DNA of 64,000 nt from Aulostomus chinensis (lineage: Eukaryota > Chordata > Actinopteri > Syngnathiformes > Aulostomidae). Shown in pieces: positions 12,225 to 27,100 of this stretch. Where the stretch lies: NCBI GenBank assembly GCA_037954235.1, contig JBBMOA010000017.1, positions 2,735,501-2,799,500 of the forward strand, written 5' to 3'. The notes below the pieces were generated by a model. The model searched no databases and had not been told where the DNA came from. It saw only the letters and a program-made list of their open reading frames with translations. The translations under genes were made by a program, and so were the position numbers. How positions within the stretch are numbered: position 1 is the stretch's first letter; every line of letters starts with the position of its first letter.

Positions 12225-12290
12225 GCCCTGTGTGTGTGTGCGTGTGTGCGTGCGTGCGTATGTGTGTGCGTGTGTGCACGCGCATGTGTC
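12225..12290. repeat. (GT)n-rich imperfect microsatellite
   Basis: An interrupted GTGTGC/GTGCGT run, followed at about 12440-12495 by a (CCCT)n pyrimidine tract. The ORFs crossing it are low-complexity artefacts. Confidence 0.7.
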
Positions 12291-13913
12291 AGGCTGAACA
12301 GGCTTGCCTCAGACACGTCTATCCGTCTGTCTGCTGATTGTCCTCGTCGTCCGTACAGAGGCAGTTCTTTGATTTTGGCTGTGTGCCGGTTGTCTCCTCG
12401 TTATTTCCTCAGTCAGAGATAAGACCCGTCCACTCCTCTCCTTCCCTCCCTCCCTCCCTCTCTCCCTCCCTCCCTCTCTCCCTCCCTCCCTCTCTTGTCC
12501 CAGCACCCTCCATTTGGTTTCATCATTTGCATAAAAGGGGTACAAAGAGACTGCAGAGGTTTAGTTTGTGTCCCTGACCAACCCCAGCTCTCTATAACTC
12601 CTATTTCGTCAACTTAAATCTCTAAAAAATAGAACTTTTTCAGGTTTTAGCCAGGCCAGGAGATGCATTCATCAGTGTGGCCGACAGATGTTGACAGACA
12701 GAATGTTGGTCCGAGCTTGAGGTCGAGGCTTGAGGAATCATGAAGCACTCGGCTGGGGAAGGATCTCGCTGGGCATCCTTTTGTTCAGCTGTGGCAACAT
12801 TTCTCCTCAGTCTTGAAGCTGAAAGCTTTTTACAGAGCAACCCTGCAGCGTTTGCTTCCATTGCAAAAAAAAAAAGACAACACAAGAATAGAGAGGGCTG
12901 ACAGTGAAAAAGGCCCAGCCATGCAGTTAGCTGATAAAAGAGAGTTAATCCTCACCCTCTGATAGGCTGGGCCTGAATGCAATCGGCTGGCTTTTGCTTA
13001 CAGTGTGCTGCATTACAGTCCATCACCTGGCTCTTTTGTGTTCAGCCACAAATAGTGAAGCAGCATCAGACTGAGATGAACCGGTTCACCTTCCTTAGTT
13101 TGTAAAAAATAGCTTTCTGCCTCTGTTTTGCATTTTTAATTCCCAGGCTTGATGTTTTTTTCCTCCCAGTGCTTTCGCTTTAGGCTGCAGAGAGAAAGTG
13201 AAGTCCTTCCTTTCTGAAGTGTGACAGTTTTCTGACATAACCTTCAGTGCAGGCAGGGCAGCCTCAGTGTTTTTGTTGACTGACTTGTCATCCTTTAAAG
13301 ATTTTTTGGAGCAAAGTTTTGTCTTATCGGGTCAGAAAGTGCTCTTTGGTCCTGAAGGAACCCAGTCAACTCCAAGCCTCTCCAGCATACAGAATTAGCA
13401 GGAGGTGAGAGGAACGATTCCTGTTTTTATGGGTGTTTTTGAGAGATGTATTTGGAGGCTTTAGGACCCAGCACCTTTGTCTGGGCCTAACCACCCTCCC
13501 TCCGGCAAAAGCCAGCGCAGACACTAGCGCAGCGCAGTGCTGCTGTTCAGCTGATGCTCTGAACAGACCCAGCCTGCCTGGCTTCACCCCTCTTTGCTCT
13601 GCCGTCTTCCTCTAGTCCATTCATCGGAGGAGCGGACCGGCGCCGTCTGCACCTCATAAACTTCCTGACAGCCGAGATCCCTGCTGGCTTCCTCCTGCAA
13701 AGAGGAGGGACAGGGGGGGGGGGGTTTCTGGGCCTAGGCTGCACTGTGTGGATCAGAGGGATGGTGTGATTCTGGGAAGAGAGGGGGACTCTCCGGCAGC
13801 ATCACTGAAACCCTCCTCGACCCCCTTCTGTCTGGCCGCTGATCAACCCGATAGCCCGCTCCTTCAGTCAGGGCAGGCACTTTGTTTTGGGGGGGGCTCG
13901 CCGAACAGGAAAC

Positions 13914-13946
13914 ATGTCACAGACGAGGAGGAGCACATACACCCGG
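13914..13946 (+). CDS. dctn1: dctn1 first coding exon (p150 start)
   Basis: Eleven codons, MSQTRRSTYTR, end exactly on a donor (CGG|GTGAGT) in phase 0. They match the start of human p150 (MAQSKRHVYSR) and join in frame to the CAP-Gly exon at 18913. The exon lies at the end of a G-rich, CT-rich region (13.4-13.9 kb) that is presumably 5' UTR and promoter. A second Met inside the next exon (residue 20) corresponds to the shorter MSAEAS-type start known in mammals. Confidence 0.85.
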
Positions 13947-16900
13947 GTGAGTGTCTGTTTGTGTTCACCCGGTTACCTGAATGAATGTGCCGGCCTGGTG
14001 TTTAAGTTCTGATGTTGTGCGCCATTGTTTCTGTCACGCCTGCTGGATTTTCTCACTCCATCATCGGCTCCTTATCGATTTCCACTCTGAATAGAAGGGT
14101 TTCGAATCCATTTCAACGCCGTCTGAATGGTCGCCTCTTTGTTCGACTCTGATGCCTGTCTGGGCTCGCCGTTGTGTTGTTGGGATTCAGACCTGTGTGA
14201 TGACTCTGACATCATCTATGACAGGCAGCTAATTGGGTCATTGGACTTATCTTATCAGGAGACACTGGACTCTCTATCTGTGAGCGACTGAAGACTTCCT
14301 GTTTGTCATGCGTCTCTGAGTCAAGCACCAGGAGGAATGACATCAGTGCTTGTTTTTATATTTTCTGCTGTGCAATACCTTGTTTGCTCCCAGAACAGAT
14401 TTTAAAGTTTGGAAGATGGCCTGCAAACATGGCGACAGACTCGTTAATGCTGAGCTAGCATCATCGTTACATGAATGAAGACCCCCAGGTGGAGGAGCTT
14501 CATGAGCAGCCCTCATCAGTGAGTGCTGGGAGATTCTGCTCAGTGTTTCATCGGAGTATTGTTGTCAGTGAGCTGTGGTGTGTTGTAAGAGTAGAGTGAC
14601 ACTAAATAATTCAGCACACCCTCCTTGGCTCACACGGGGAACAGATCGCAGCAATCACTGAGCCGTACTGAGGACTGTTGGAGGGCACGCTGGAGTCCAG
14701 CAGCCCATTAAATACACATTTGTTTTAATTATTTTATGACCTAAAAGAAGACATGAAGTATTTAACCCAAGAGGACGTTTGGTGGAAGATTGTAGACTGA
14801 AAACTGAAGCTGCTGCTTTTCTGAACTTCAAGTAGACAGAATATTGTTCATTTGATGGTTTCCAGTTGGGGTCGACTGCTCGTTGGTGGTGCTGATTATC
14901 TGATGCAGTATTCAGTATTCGGTATCTGTGTTTTCTCAAGTCAGATTCTGATCAAATGAATACTTTTAAAAACTCTCTCTGCTCCCACCGTCAATGCTTC
15001 TACCACCACCAGTTGAAACTCAAACTTCCGTGCAAATTTGAGCTTTGCTAGCTAAACTTCAGGGAGACTTTTTGTTCATTTATTTATCTATTTGTTAAAG
15101 CTTTCAGTTACTTTATAGATAATCCTGCTGATCCTTGCATATTTTGTTTTAAGAATTAAAAGTTCTCTTCCAATTACACTTACGCTTCAAAGTTTGGTTT
15201 CAGAGTTGAAGGTATGATGACCCTCTTGCCTTCCGTTTCACTGCTAATGTATGTTGGTTGTCTGCCTCCTTAATAACCGATAATCAATATTAGTTTGAAG
15301 TTGATGAAACTTCTGAGGATTTGAATGAAACCAGTTAAAATATATGAAAATGAATCATGTCAATCCCGTGCAGATCTTGCTGCTCGGTAGAGGAGCATCA
15401 CGCCGGTGACGTGGGTGAAATACAGCACTTGTTTGATGATGTTTGCACTGAAGCAGCCACCAGGAGAGTCGCTGAACATTCCTCCTCCTCCCCCTGAGTT
15501 CATGGTTTCGTGTTGAACAAATGGAACTAATCAGAGGAGGAAACTGACGGCTGAGCTTTAGGTTGTTACACCGAAACAACAGCCGACTACAGACGTCCAT
15601 GACAGCTCCTCCTCCCCTGCGCATTCCTCTCCGTATTGTGACAGTGTTTTTCTTCATACGGTGTGAGGTAAAACCAGTGATGAAAGCCTGTGCTTGAGAA
15701 ATATGAACGCTAAAGCCGTTAAGAACTGACACAATCTTGAAGCTTATGTTTCGATATCTTCTAAAATCTATGGTTTTATGATCATTAAAATTCTCCGTGA
15801 TGACATCAGCGAGTTTAGAAACAAAACACTCTTTATGCCTCCACATTCCAATGTATACTTTAGCTAATGCCTCAGCCAGAGCAGTATGGAGAGCTGATTG
15901 TTAAACTCTCATACAAGCGCAGGTTAGCCAGATGTTTCGGAGACAGAAACATCGTCCCGCTCAGTGCCACCATCGGTCGGGTTAAACCGGACTACAAGAA
16001 CTCAGCATTGTCCCACTTTTTACTGAGGTGGAATTGAAATGTTATGGTTATTTCATGATGTTGTTTTCAGTTTTTTATAACATTTTGCGAAGAAAAATTG
16101 TCACTGAAGTGTGGTTCCATAGATGGAAGGTTGCTGATTCAGAGACGGAAGTGTCTTTGAGCACGGCACTGATGTTCATTGATTGGAAAGAGCAGGTTGG
16201 CGTCTTGCGTGGCAGCCTAGTGTGTGAATTAGCACAACTTCTTAAGAGCGCGCCTGAGTCTGCAGGCTTGCCCACAGCTGTGTGAGGCTGCACAGCAGGG
16301 CTTTGAGCTAAATGCTAATGTTAGCATGCTCGTATCCAGGTCTGAAGGGGAAGCCGAGGCAAGAGAAGCCAAGAAAATTGCCAAACTTCTCACTTGATTT
16401 ATTGCCCCAGTAAAATGTTCCTGTTGAGTTTATGGCCTCAGTAACTACTTTCATTTCTTCAGTACAACATGATGTTCATTATGTGTAGCTACTGAGTGAC
16501 TGATGTTGCTGGAACGTGACTGAGGGCTGGGAACACTCCTACCTGAATGTGGTCAGTTCACGGTGCCGACAACAAATAAGAGGCTTCAAGGCAGTAAGGC
16601 ACAAAGCAACACGTCCGCTCCAGTCTAGATGCTAACACCTTGGTGTTTAACGGAGATTTATTTGCTCCTCAGCACTAAAAAAAAGTGCTGTTAGTTTACC
16701 AGGTATCTGGTTATGAACCGAAGTCCTGGATAGTGTGAAAAGATTAATGAAAAGACACTGAAATCTCTTCAGCTTTTAGCCTCTCTGGGATGAATTCACC
16801 TTCAACATTTTCTGTATCTATTGCTAAGTCTTTCTATGAAAGGGCGGCTTGGTGGTGCAGTGGTCAGCGCTGTTGCCTACCAGCAAGAAGGTTCCGGGCT

Positions 16901-19900
16901 CGAGTCCCGGCTCGGGCACGGGGTCTTTCTGGGTGAGTCTCCATGTTCTCCCTGTTCCTGCTGGGTTCTCTCTGGTACTCCAGCTTCCTCCACAGTCCAA
17001 AGACATCAAGAGGGACCAGGTTAATCCAGACTCTAAATTGACCGTAGGCGTGGCTGGGAGAGCCAATGGTTGTCTGTCTCTATGTGTTGGCCCTGCCATG
17101 GACTGGTGACCTGTCCAGGGGGAAGGCTGCTGGGATAGGCTCCACCCCCACCACCCTGAACAGGAATAAGTGGAAGACGATGGATGGATGGTTTCTATGG
17201 AAGGATATTTATAGCTTATTACGCATGATCAAGAAATGAAAAAAGGGTTGTGCTTCATCATGAGGTGGATATAAAAGTTAAAGCAAATTTCCAAACCAAA
17301 CCGATGATCCAATCAGACGTGTCAGCAGAGATCTCACAGTGGGATACGAGGGAGAGTCAGTGGATCGACATCGTCGTAGAAGCACGAGTGTCTGGACCGA
17401 CAGATCCACGTGGTCACACTCAGAGATGTGTTGCTAGCATACAAATGTTAGCACGTCATCACACTGATGTCAAACACAACATGTAGCCAGTACCTGCCTC
17501 AACCAGTGCTCCCCCGACGTGATACCTCTCTGAAGAACTGGAAATCAGGCTGCTTTTTATGCAAAAGGTTCAAGCTTAGCAATGACTCTTCTTTGTAAGA
17601 GGGAGTTTATAAATGGTGTTGCCAAACATGGCTGCAGTTGTAGGAACCTGAATGCAGTCAGTTTGAACGTTCAGATGCCTTCATACTGCCCCTGACTGAT
17701 GTAGGTTTTTGTTATTTAACCTTCAAGTGAAGCAGCAGTAAATGGGAGTAGTATGTTTCCAGCAGGCTGAAGGAGAGTACTCCGAGCATGTCCTCCCTCA
17801 CAGTCATAATATCTGCTCCTCTGCTGAGTCACCATCACTTCTAGGACACCACATTGTAAATTGGGTTAGGCAGGTGATTTCATTACAAAGTACTGCCGTT
17901 TACCGATGAGTTCTCTCCACATCACCACTGAGTCACGAGCTGTCAGGTGATTGTTGCTGTGGAATTATCACAAAAATGTGGCTCCTCAGCTGGAAACCAG
18001 TTGTGTTTCAGTGTGCGGTGACATTTAGAGGAAACCGTATGAAGACAAGAGCAGAAGTTTTCACTGTTAGTGCAGTTCTGTGCAGCTCAGTGGACCTGAA
18101 TCACACTCAAGCCAAAGTGTGCTGTGTCTTTTCCAATAATATCCAGGCAAGTGCAAGAAAACAACATGTAGACCTCCAACTATCGGGGCTGCTGGGAAGA
18201 CTTCTGAGCACACGTTTGTCTCCTTCATTCAGTCGGCACCATTTTGGTTTAAAGAGTTTAAAGTAGTGATGCAGCTTCCTTTTATACGCCACTAAACAAT
18301 TGTGAGTGGATAGTTGAAAAAGTACAGGAAGTGACATCATGACATAGCTCATCGTGTTTTGACTCACCACATCAAGGATTTGTCTTATATAGAATTCAGA
18401 GGAGGAGCTTTGAAACTAAAAAGAAAAAGTTTTGGCTGAGGAAGTGTTCTGGCTCTGGCCTCATCCTCTGGAGGGTTCACTCTCGCTCCCGAGGTGGCAG
18501 CTTGTGGTGTTGAATTGGTGCAGGCTGCCAGTCGAAGCCTTGCCGTCATGCTGGTCTTCATATTCTCTCACTTGGGTTGTGAACAAGCAAGTCGTCACGG
18601 CAACTGTATTTGTCTCTCTCAGTTATTGCTGCTTATTACCAGTACATTTGACAGTTACTAACAAACTATTGAAATGATATTTGAAACACATAAGGAGAAA
18701 TTTCATGTCTGACATGACATCATTAAGAAACTTGTCACTGTTTTATAGAACTGAAATATATGTCTCATATCTCTCATGTTGTGATTTGGCACTGTATAAA
18801 TAAAGATTGATTGATTGATCGATTGATACATGTTCGTGTCTCGTGAGTTGAAGCTGGAGCCCGAGAGTGTATTTCACTGGTCAAACCCTGTGTGTTTCCC
18901 TGTCCCTCCCAGACCACCAGCAGCGGCAGCAGCAGGATGAGCTCGGACGGGGGCGGGCGGCCCGTCAAGGTGGGCTCCCTTGTGGAGGTGATTGGGAAGG
19001 GGCAGCGTGGCACGGTGGCCTACATCGGCACCACCCTCTTCGCCTCTGGGAAATGGGTGGGTGTCATTCTGGACGAGGCCAAGGGCAAGAATGACGGCAC
19101 AGTGCAGGGGAAGCGCTACTTCACCTGCGAGGAGAACCATGGGATATTTGTGAGACAGTCACAGGTAAAAACACAAGTTTTCTTGGAGGCAGTCTTGGTT
19201 TTCTCAGTACCTGAAGTACAGCAGTCAGTATTTTCGATCAGAAGGCTATTGTGGTCACCAGCTTTGAAATGTGGGATCGAGGATGCTGTCAGTGACGTAG
19301 GCTTTATTTTTAGCTGTTGCCATATTTCATAAGAAGCTATCAGGGTACAAATTCTTTTGTTCGTTGTTTTAAGAGCCTTTTCCTCAAATATGACACGGTA
19401 AAAAAATTGTATATTGCATACTTTTTTCCATGGAACAATACACAAATACAATATCACACATTTTCAAAGTTTTTCTCCATTCTAGAAACGGGTGATGTTG
19501 CAGTCATACCCTTCTGTCCCTTCTCTGTTATGAAGGGTTTGACTATGGGATGTTTTAGTTCTCCTTTCATTCACTGCAATGGGTACACGTGGGGTTGATA
19601 TTTTCCTCTGCTGTCTGTGTGGTGCCAGCTCTGCTTCAGGCTGCCTGGATGGTAGAAAATCAGCTCTAAATGTCCCTCCCTGAAGACTTCCCTCATCTCA
19701 CACTGTCCCACACACCAGCTACGGCAGCCTGGAGGCCACAGTTGAAAATATTACAACACAAAAACATAAACCTGGTAAAATGTCGGTGTGTGTTGTTGCT
19801 GATTATACCTTCATGGGCACCCAACAAACCCTCAGAGTGAATTTAGCCTCCATCATGTCCTCACTTATTAAACTGAGCTCTTCACATGAAAAACATGTTT

Positions 19901-21053
19901 CTGCAGGATAAAAAACATCAGCATTTCAAGGTTCAAAACAACAAAAAGTTGCTGTTAAATGTCTCAATAATCTCCAGTTATCCCCAAACAACAGAGCAGG
20001 TCTGCTCCACTTTAAAAGGCTGCATCTGAACCGCTGTTAGTCCCATTTCGCTTTGCCACGATGACGTATGGTTAGATTTATGCAACCAAACCCACAATAG
20101 TGTTGTAATCTCTTACATATGTTCTTTTTACAATGCATAATGTTCTGCACAATTAATCAAACATGTTTTTTGAGTTGCAACACCTCCACCGAGGTAATCT
20201 CAGCCGATGTAAAAACATGCCATTTTTCACAAATACAAACACAACTGTCCCTAAATTGAATCAGTCTGCAACCTTCCTCCAAGTGAGACCAAGACCGATG
20301 GTTTCGTGGTGTTGGTCTTCAACAGGCGCACAAACCCACGCCTCCGACAACTGACTGTGGTACAGTACTGGCCTTTATATCGGCAGGTCACGCCTGCCAG
20401 GTGGACGCTTTCAGAGTTGACTAATTGGAACGTATCTGCATTATGATTTATATTCACTTTAAAAAAATGTTGATGCCTTCAGAGCAGGCCAGACTCTCCA
20501 CAGCTCTCATTTTCTGATAAACTTCTGATGGAGAAACATCGGTCACAGGAGTTTACGGTGCTCCGAGAGCTCCGGCTCCGGGTGTTAGCGGGGCCACAGA
20601 CCCCATGCTGTGGTGAGAGACCTGGCTGTGGGAGACGGACGGGAGCTGGAGCCAGGACCTAGACGTCCGATCCAGGGGATTTTGGATGGGAAATGTTCCC
20701 CTGTGGCATGGATGCCTTGGACTTCATTTTTCTCTGTCCAGGTGATGACAGCACCTGCCTCACACCTTTCCTGATACTTTTGTGACTGACAGCCTCTTTT
20801 CATTTTCAAACTTGTGAAATGAGGTCATTTTTTTTACCTGGTTCTTCTCATTCATATAGACAGTGAAGAGGGTAAAGTCTCCTAAGACGGACATTCTGTA
20901 GTTCATCTTCAGAACGTTGTGGTTCGATACAGCTGTCAATCACATCACGCTGTCGTCTTTTCCTTATGAATCCACTTCCATTTTCCATTTGGGTTCAGGA
21001 AAAGTGGTTGGGAACAGATGATTGGAGGACCGGAGGGCAGCCATACACCCGCC

Positions 21054-21144
<91 letters not shown>

Positions 21145-24105
21145 CAGAAGGGAGAATGAAGGCTCAATGATCGAACCAAGCCCAGTTGAGACTCACCACC
21201 ATGATCTGGGTCCAGAAAACTAAGTAACAAAACAGGGACACCTAGTGGAGTGTAGGGGTCATCGCAGCGGATCAAGGCATCGTGAACACAGAAACACTTC
21301 CTGTCCTTCTTTAATGCTAACAGCGCTGAGCAGGTGCTGCTTGTGAGCTGCGATGCACCAGAATTGAAGAGGTTTGGCGTCACTAATCCATGTCATTGTA
21401 TCTCTCACCTGGCTGACACTCACTTCCCCTGCAGTCCAGCTGTAAAAGGTTACCATGGTGATGAGAAAATGTCTGCTATTAGAATCAGCATCAATAAGCA
21501 AGTCAGTTGTTTTTGTGTTGTAAGTTCTGACTGTCTGTCACTGTCTTAGATCCAACTGGTTGAGGACGGGGCAGACACGACGTCCCCAGAGACACCTGAG
21601 CCCAGCACCACCAAGGTGCCCAAGCGAGGTAGACACACACCCTCACACACACCCCTTATTCTTTCCTGACTGGCTTTGTATTCTGTAGGTGTCCTGCTGG
21701 TAAAGAAAGGAGATTTGCTCAGACAAAGTGGTATTTGAAAGCAAACACAAAAAGCTAAGTCGAAAAAGTTCAGCAAAAGGTCAGCACGCAGGGACACACG
21801 GGCTTTTCAAATTCAGAATAGTAGCTATGCATGAGGGACAGTCTGGGCAGGATGGACCAGTAGGCGCAGGGTTTACGTGCTCTTGAGCAAGGCGCTGTAC
21901 GCCTACCTGCTCACCCACTGTGGTATGAAGCTCCTTCAGTGAGTCACTGAACAAATTGGCCCTGCACTGCAGCTTTGTTTGATTTGTCCTGCAACTGCTG
22001 AAGGAAACAGCAGGTTTCAGAGTAGGTGACTACCACATGTCCCCTGGCTACTTGTTAGCAGCAGAGACTTCAGCCAGTCTGAGTCAGCATCAGAGCAGAA
22101 GCACACCAACACATACATACACACGATTTGACACCCCCAAACATAGTAGCTGTTTCAGATGGTACCTGGCAACCGTGTGAAAACGAGGTTCCATCTCACA
22201 CTGCGTCTTACAGCCGTTGTTCAGGGTTGAGCATGTGGTGAGAAGACAATCAGTGTTGAATGGACTGTTTTACTGTTCCATCAGGGTTCTGCAGTTCTTG
22301 CATCAAAAGATCTTTGTTTTTCTTCTCAGACATCCTGGAGACGGCCAAGTCCACCAAACTGGTGAGTCAGAGAGCGTCGGTCAGGTTAGACCCTCCATGT
22401 TCGGCCAGCTCAAGAGTTGAGCCCTGCAACTACTTCTGGATCCTCCGGTCTACATTAGAAAGTAATCAACCTATCAGAACTGCTGTCCAACTGCTCTTCT
22501 GCTACCCATCAACAATGTAGCTCCTGATTGGATCTCCTAGCTGATGATGCTACCGGCAATACAGCGTAGTAGAAAACAGCATGAAGTTTAACGTCAGTAG
22601 AATAAACCCAGCTGTTAGCGCAGCTGTTGCAGAAACTCTAACCACAATTAAACAAGGACAGGATGGTGAACTAGCTAAGTTGTCTCTCCAGAAAAGACAT
22701 GTGCCACTCTTCTGACTGGATTTGTCACGTGATGGCGTTACAAGTTTTGTCATGCTGATTGGCTGAGGGAGCTTGTCACTCAAGGCAGATACGCCTCGCA
22801 CAGGTTGTAGAGAGCAGGGGATCCCGTCGTAACTGCAGAGCTCAACTCTTCTTCTTCTGAGTTTGTAAGACAGGGATGGTGATGCCAGGCTTCGCTGACA
22901 CCGAGGTCTGACCTGCAGAAGCAGTTATGGAAGCACTAACACTCACTTACACGTGTATAAATACTGCATAAACACACTGTCTGTGTTAACTGAAATAAAC
23001 TTGGAGTTCCTGTTGACGATTGGAAGATAAAACTACCTGCATGTCCTTCCATCAGAGCCGGAGGCAAGTGAGTCGGTCAAAAACCTGCTTTTCACAATGT
23101 TTGTCAGTTGCAAACGAGTCTGAAGATGTGTGTAATGAGTGTATGAATTGTATTTTTACAATGTCGAAAGAAGTATTTGTGGAATATATTTTCCATTGAT
23201 TTGATGGATCAATCTCAAAATTCGATTTCCTCCGATATTTACTTGTTATGTCTGTATTGTCTGTGATGCTGAAGGGAGAAGTGCTGGGTTTTGGCAGTGT
23301 AGAAGTACTACTTTCAATACAAAGTCTTGGTAAACATAAACTTGAGTAGCAGTAACTATAATAACACAACTACATTTGTACACAACTGCATATTAATGGG
23401 GAGGAAAGCACGAGGGAGAAGCACTGCTGCACTGTAGAATCAGTAACGTTCGTTCCTTTTATTCCAACTCCAAATTGTGTTCCTCCTTAAACATTTATCC
23501 TAATATGTGATTTATACCAGAAGTGATTTTACCTTGTCTGATTGTGCTAAACATATCCAGATCCAGGGGTTGTGTTCTTATTTGACCAGCAGAGGGCGAT
23601 GTTTACTTACTAGTCAATTACAATCAATAGCCGAGTGTGGAGACACAGGCTGGTTATTTCCAACTGAAACAGATTGAGATTTGTGTAATTTAAGATAGAT
23701 TGGGTCTAAAGTGAATGATATCAGCTGTGTGTTGACACCTGCCCCTACCTGAGCTGCTCATGATGCAGGGCAACTTTATTTCAAATAAATGACAAGGAAT
23801 TAGACTTGGCAGGTTTGCTGCTCTGCTCTAATGTTTTAGACTTCTTGCTCAAATCCAAATCCTGTAATTACTAAAGGTTAAATTTGCATTTCAGAACTTC
23901 TGTAGGTATAAAAGCATTTTACCCTTTTTGAAGATGATAAACATCTTTTGTAGCCTCCACAGCCAATCTTTGGAATTATTCCACCTCAAATTTAAGTTTG
24001 CGTGTTGTCTTTTTGGATAGAAGATTACTGGGCAAGTGAGTCGATCAAAAACCTGCTTTTCAACTTGATTGCAATTAAATTGAATTGGAAGCACCAGTCA
24101 TTTAG

Positions 24106-24171
<66 letters not shown>

Positions 24172-27100
24172 TTATTGAGGACCAGTGGTTGGAGAGCTCG
24201 ACAGTCCCCATCACTTCCAGCATGCCACTGACAATCCTAACCTTTAAACTTCACCCTCCCTACCTTCCTACCTTCCTTCACTTCCTTCCTTTCCTTTTTT
24301 CCTTTGACCACGCAGCGAGGAGTGAAGCCCAAAAAGGTGGTGCATGTTTCTCTAACCTCGGTACTGTGCTAATGTTACAGCGACTGCGGTAACCGTGGTA
24401 ACCGTAGCTCTGAATGGCCTCGCTGCTGCATGACAACAAGGCTTCAAGCCTCATTTCCCCGTGGTTCCCCACAGCTTGCCACGCCGCCATATGTTGTCTT
24501 GTTACCAGTCTGCTTTGAGTTCATGTGAGAGTGAATGAAGGAGAAAAGTACATCCATGTCCTTCATATGAACATGCCTCACCCACTTCCTGTCACCTGAC
24601 CATACTCTCTGCTCTGGTCTATTTTGCATTTGTAGCATTTGAGGTGTCATCTTGCCTTGCTTTCTGCGTAATAAGAAGCATGTAAGTTACTGTGTAATAA
24701 AACACAGAAAAGTATGACAATTGACCATCAGTACTGCGACAGCGTCTTTGTAGTGTCAGCGATTTCACAGGCACAATACTTTTAGAGACAGCTGGAGGTT
24801 TGGGAGGTTTTGTCACGCGTGTTTTCCCTGGTGTTCAGTCCAGTTCAGTCTTCTGGTCGCAGGAATTTAAACCCTTCCAAGGCCACCTGACATCTGAGTA
24901 AAATGAATGGCTTCATCTGAGTATTTTTCCATGAAAAAGGGGGGATTTCAGTGCCAGAATGAGCCTGAGTCCTTCCTCTTTCTGCTTCTACTTTTTCTTC
25001 TTGAACTTTATTAATAGGTTTTCCTGAAAATACACACACAAACACTGAAGCACTGATTCCTCCTCCTCATCCTGAAACCCCCAAATATTAAGAACTTAGA
25101 GGGAGGCAAGAAAATAATAGCTTCTATTCTTTTGAAGAAACGGATCTCTTCTGTAAAAGACAGAACAAGATTGAATATAAATGGGGAAGAGACACCCATA
25201 AGTTTCTGATTCTGATCGGAACTTGGAGTTTTTCTTTGACTTAACTCTGTTCTGTCAGATCAGCTGAGGAAATAACAGACCAGCTGAGGAAATAACAGAT
25301 CAGATGAGGAAATAACAGATCAGATGAGGAAATAACAGATCAGAAGAGGAAATAACAGATCAGCTGAGGAAATAACAGACCAGCTGAGGAAATAACAGAC
25401 CAGCTGAGGAAATAACAGATCAGATGAGGAAATAACAGATCAGATGAGGAAATAACAGACCAGCTGAGGAAATAACAGACCAGCTGAGGAAATAACAGAT
25501 CAGATGAGGAAATGACAGATCAGCTTAGGAAATAACAGATCAGATGAGGAAATAACAGACCAGCTGAGGAAATAACAGATCAGATGAGGAAATAACAGAT
25601 CAGATGAGGAAATAACAGATCAGATGAGGAAATGACAGATCAGCTTAGGAAATAACAGATCAGATGAGGAAATAACAGATCTGTTCAGTGTTGACTCACC
25701 TCAGTTTAGTGTAGGTTTTGTTGGGTAAAAGGTAAATCTGGGGTTTTATCCGACATCAGCCTGTTAGGCTTCATTTTTCTGTCGCACCCCAGCCCGACTG
25801 TCCGGTTATCACCCAGCGAGTGTGTGAGACTGACCAGGAACTGACATTTATTCTGATTCGGATGCCTGAGATGGCAACAGGGAATTCTTACGTGAATCTT
25901 TGACATGCTTGCGTCTTCCGCCTGAGACACTGCGGTCGACTCACAGCAGCTGGGACTTCTTTGCTGTAAAGGTCTTTCCCCTGGTATCATTCAGCTGGTT
26001 CAGTTTTGATCAGGCCACTTCAGGGCATCAAAATATCCAGTTTGAAAACATTCAACAGCACACCATCATTGGCATTCATCTCAAGGATGCTCTTTAGCAG
26101 TGAGGTCATCCATGCAGACATTCCTCCGCTGTGCTGCCTGGAAAATGTCAGATGTGACTGAGGTTAAATCAGCCGCCGTCCCACCTGCAGTGAATAGATC
26201 TCCTGTCAGCTCGGCTCTGCTCTATCGTCCTCTGAGCTGCGTCCTCCTGCTCCTCAGCGGGCGGCTGAACGACATCACTAGCTGAGTGGATCCAGGACAC
26301 CCGGATCTGCAGTCCAGATTGAACCCAGTGGGTGCAAAATGTGACGTAGTTTCAATATTAGAAAACACAGGGAAATGAAAATTTATCTTCCCTGCTTACA
26401 TGATGGGTCCAACTCAGAGCTGGCAGAAATATACCTGTGGACATTAACCTCATGAATAAGGAAACCTAATGAGGAGGAATGAAGTACTCTGTAAATAAAG
26501 AAAGTGCTTTTTAGATTAAATCAAATGAACACATCGCCTTTTTAGGAAATACATTTATTGTCCATTGTCCCCAGAGCCAGACAAGGAGACAAATCCCCTT
26601 CTCTCCTCTGTGCTGCTGAGACCTGCCAACTGCTAGTTAGCTTAGCACAATGAATGGAAGTGGATGTCAAATGTAACCCAATACCATCCATCCATCCATC
26701 CATCCATCCATCCATCCATCCATCCATTGTCTTCCACTTATTCCTGTTAAGGGTGGAGCCTATCCCAGCAGCCTTCCCCCTGGACAGGTCACCAGTCCAT
26801 GGCAGGGCCAACACATAGAGACAGACAACCATTGGCTCTCCCAGTCACACCTACGGTCAATTTAGAGTCTGGATTAACCTGGTCCCTCTTGATGTCTTTG
26901 GACTGTGGAGGAAGCTGGAGTACCAGAGAGAACCCAGCAGGAACAGGGAGAACATGGAGACTCACACAGAAAGACCCCGTGCTGCAGCCGTTCTCTATTT
27001 TTTGAATCGTGGTTCTGTTTAGAAATAACATGTGGTAGTTTGTTCAGGTTGTTTTGCTGAAACCAGCCAATTGCATTTGTTTCGCTTTATACGGAGCTTC

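Larger units (their letters stand above)
13947..18912 (+). other. dctn1 intron 1
   Basis: A large intron between the p150 start exon and the CAP-Gly exon. Apart from SINE copy 2 and a LINE-like tail near its end, no structured feature was recognised. The minus-strand open frame at 15355-15846 has no recognisable similarity and no coding support. Confidence 0.7.

Noticed and set aside
12228..12500. ORFs of about 78 codons in the GT/CCCT-rich stretch
   Set aside because: Simple-sequence artefacts.
15355..15846. 163-codon minus-strand ORF in dctn1 intron 1
   Set aside because: No family recognised, no splice partners or promoter, composition like surrounding intron.
16821..17109. ORFs of 67-91 codons sharing MAGPTHRDRQPLALPATPTVN, seen at four places
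   Set aside because: They are readings of the SINE body, not protein genes.
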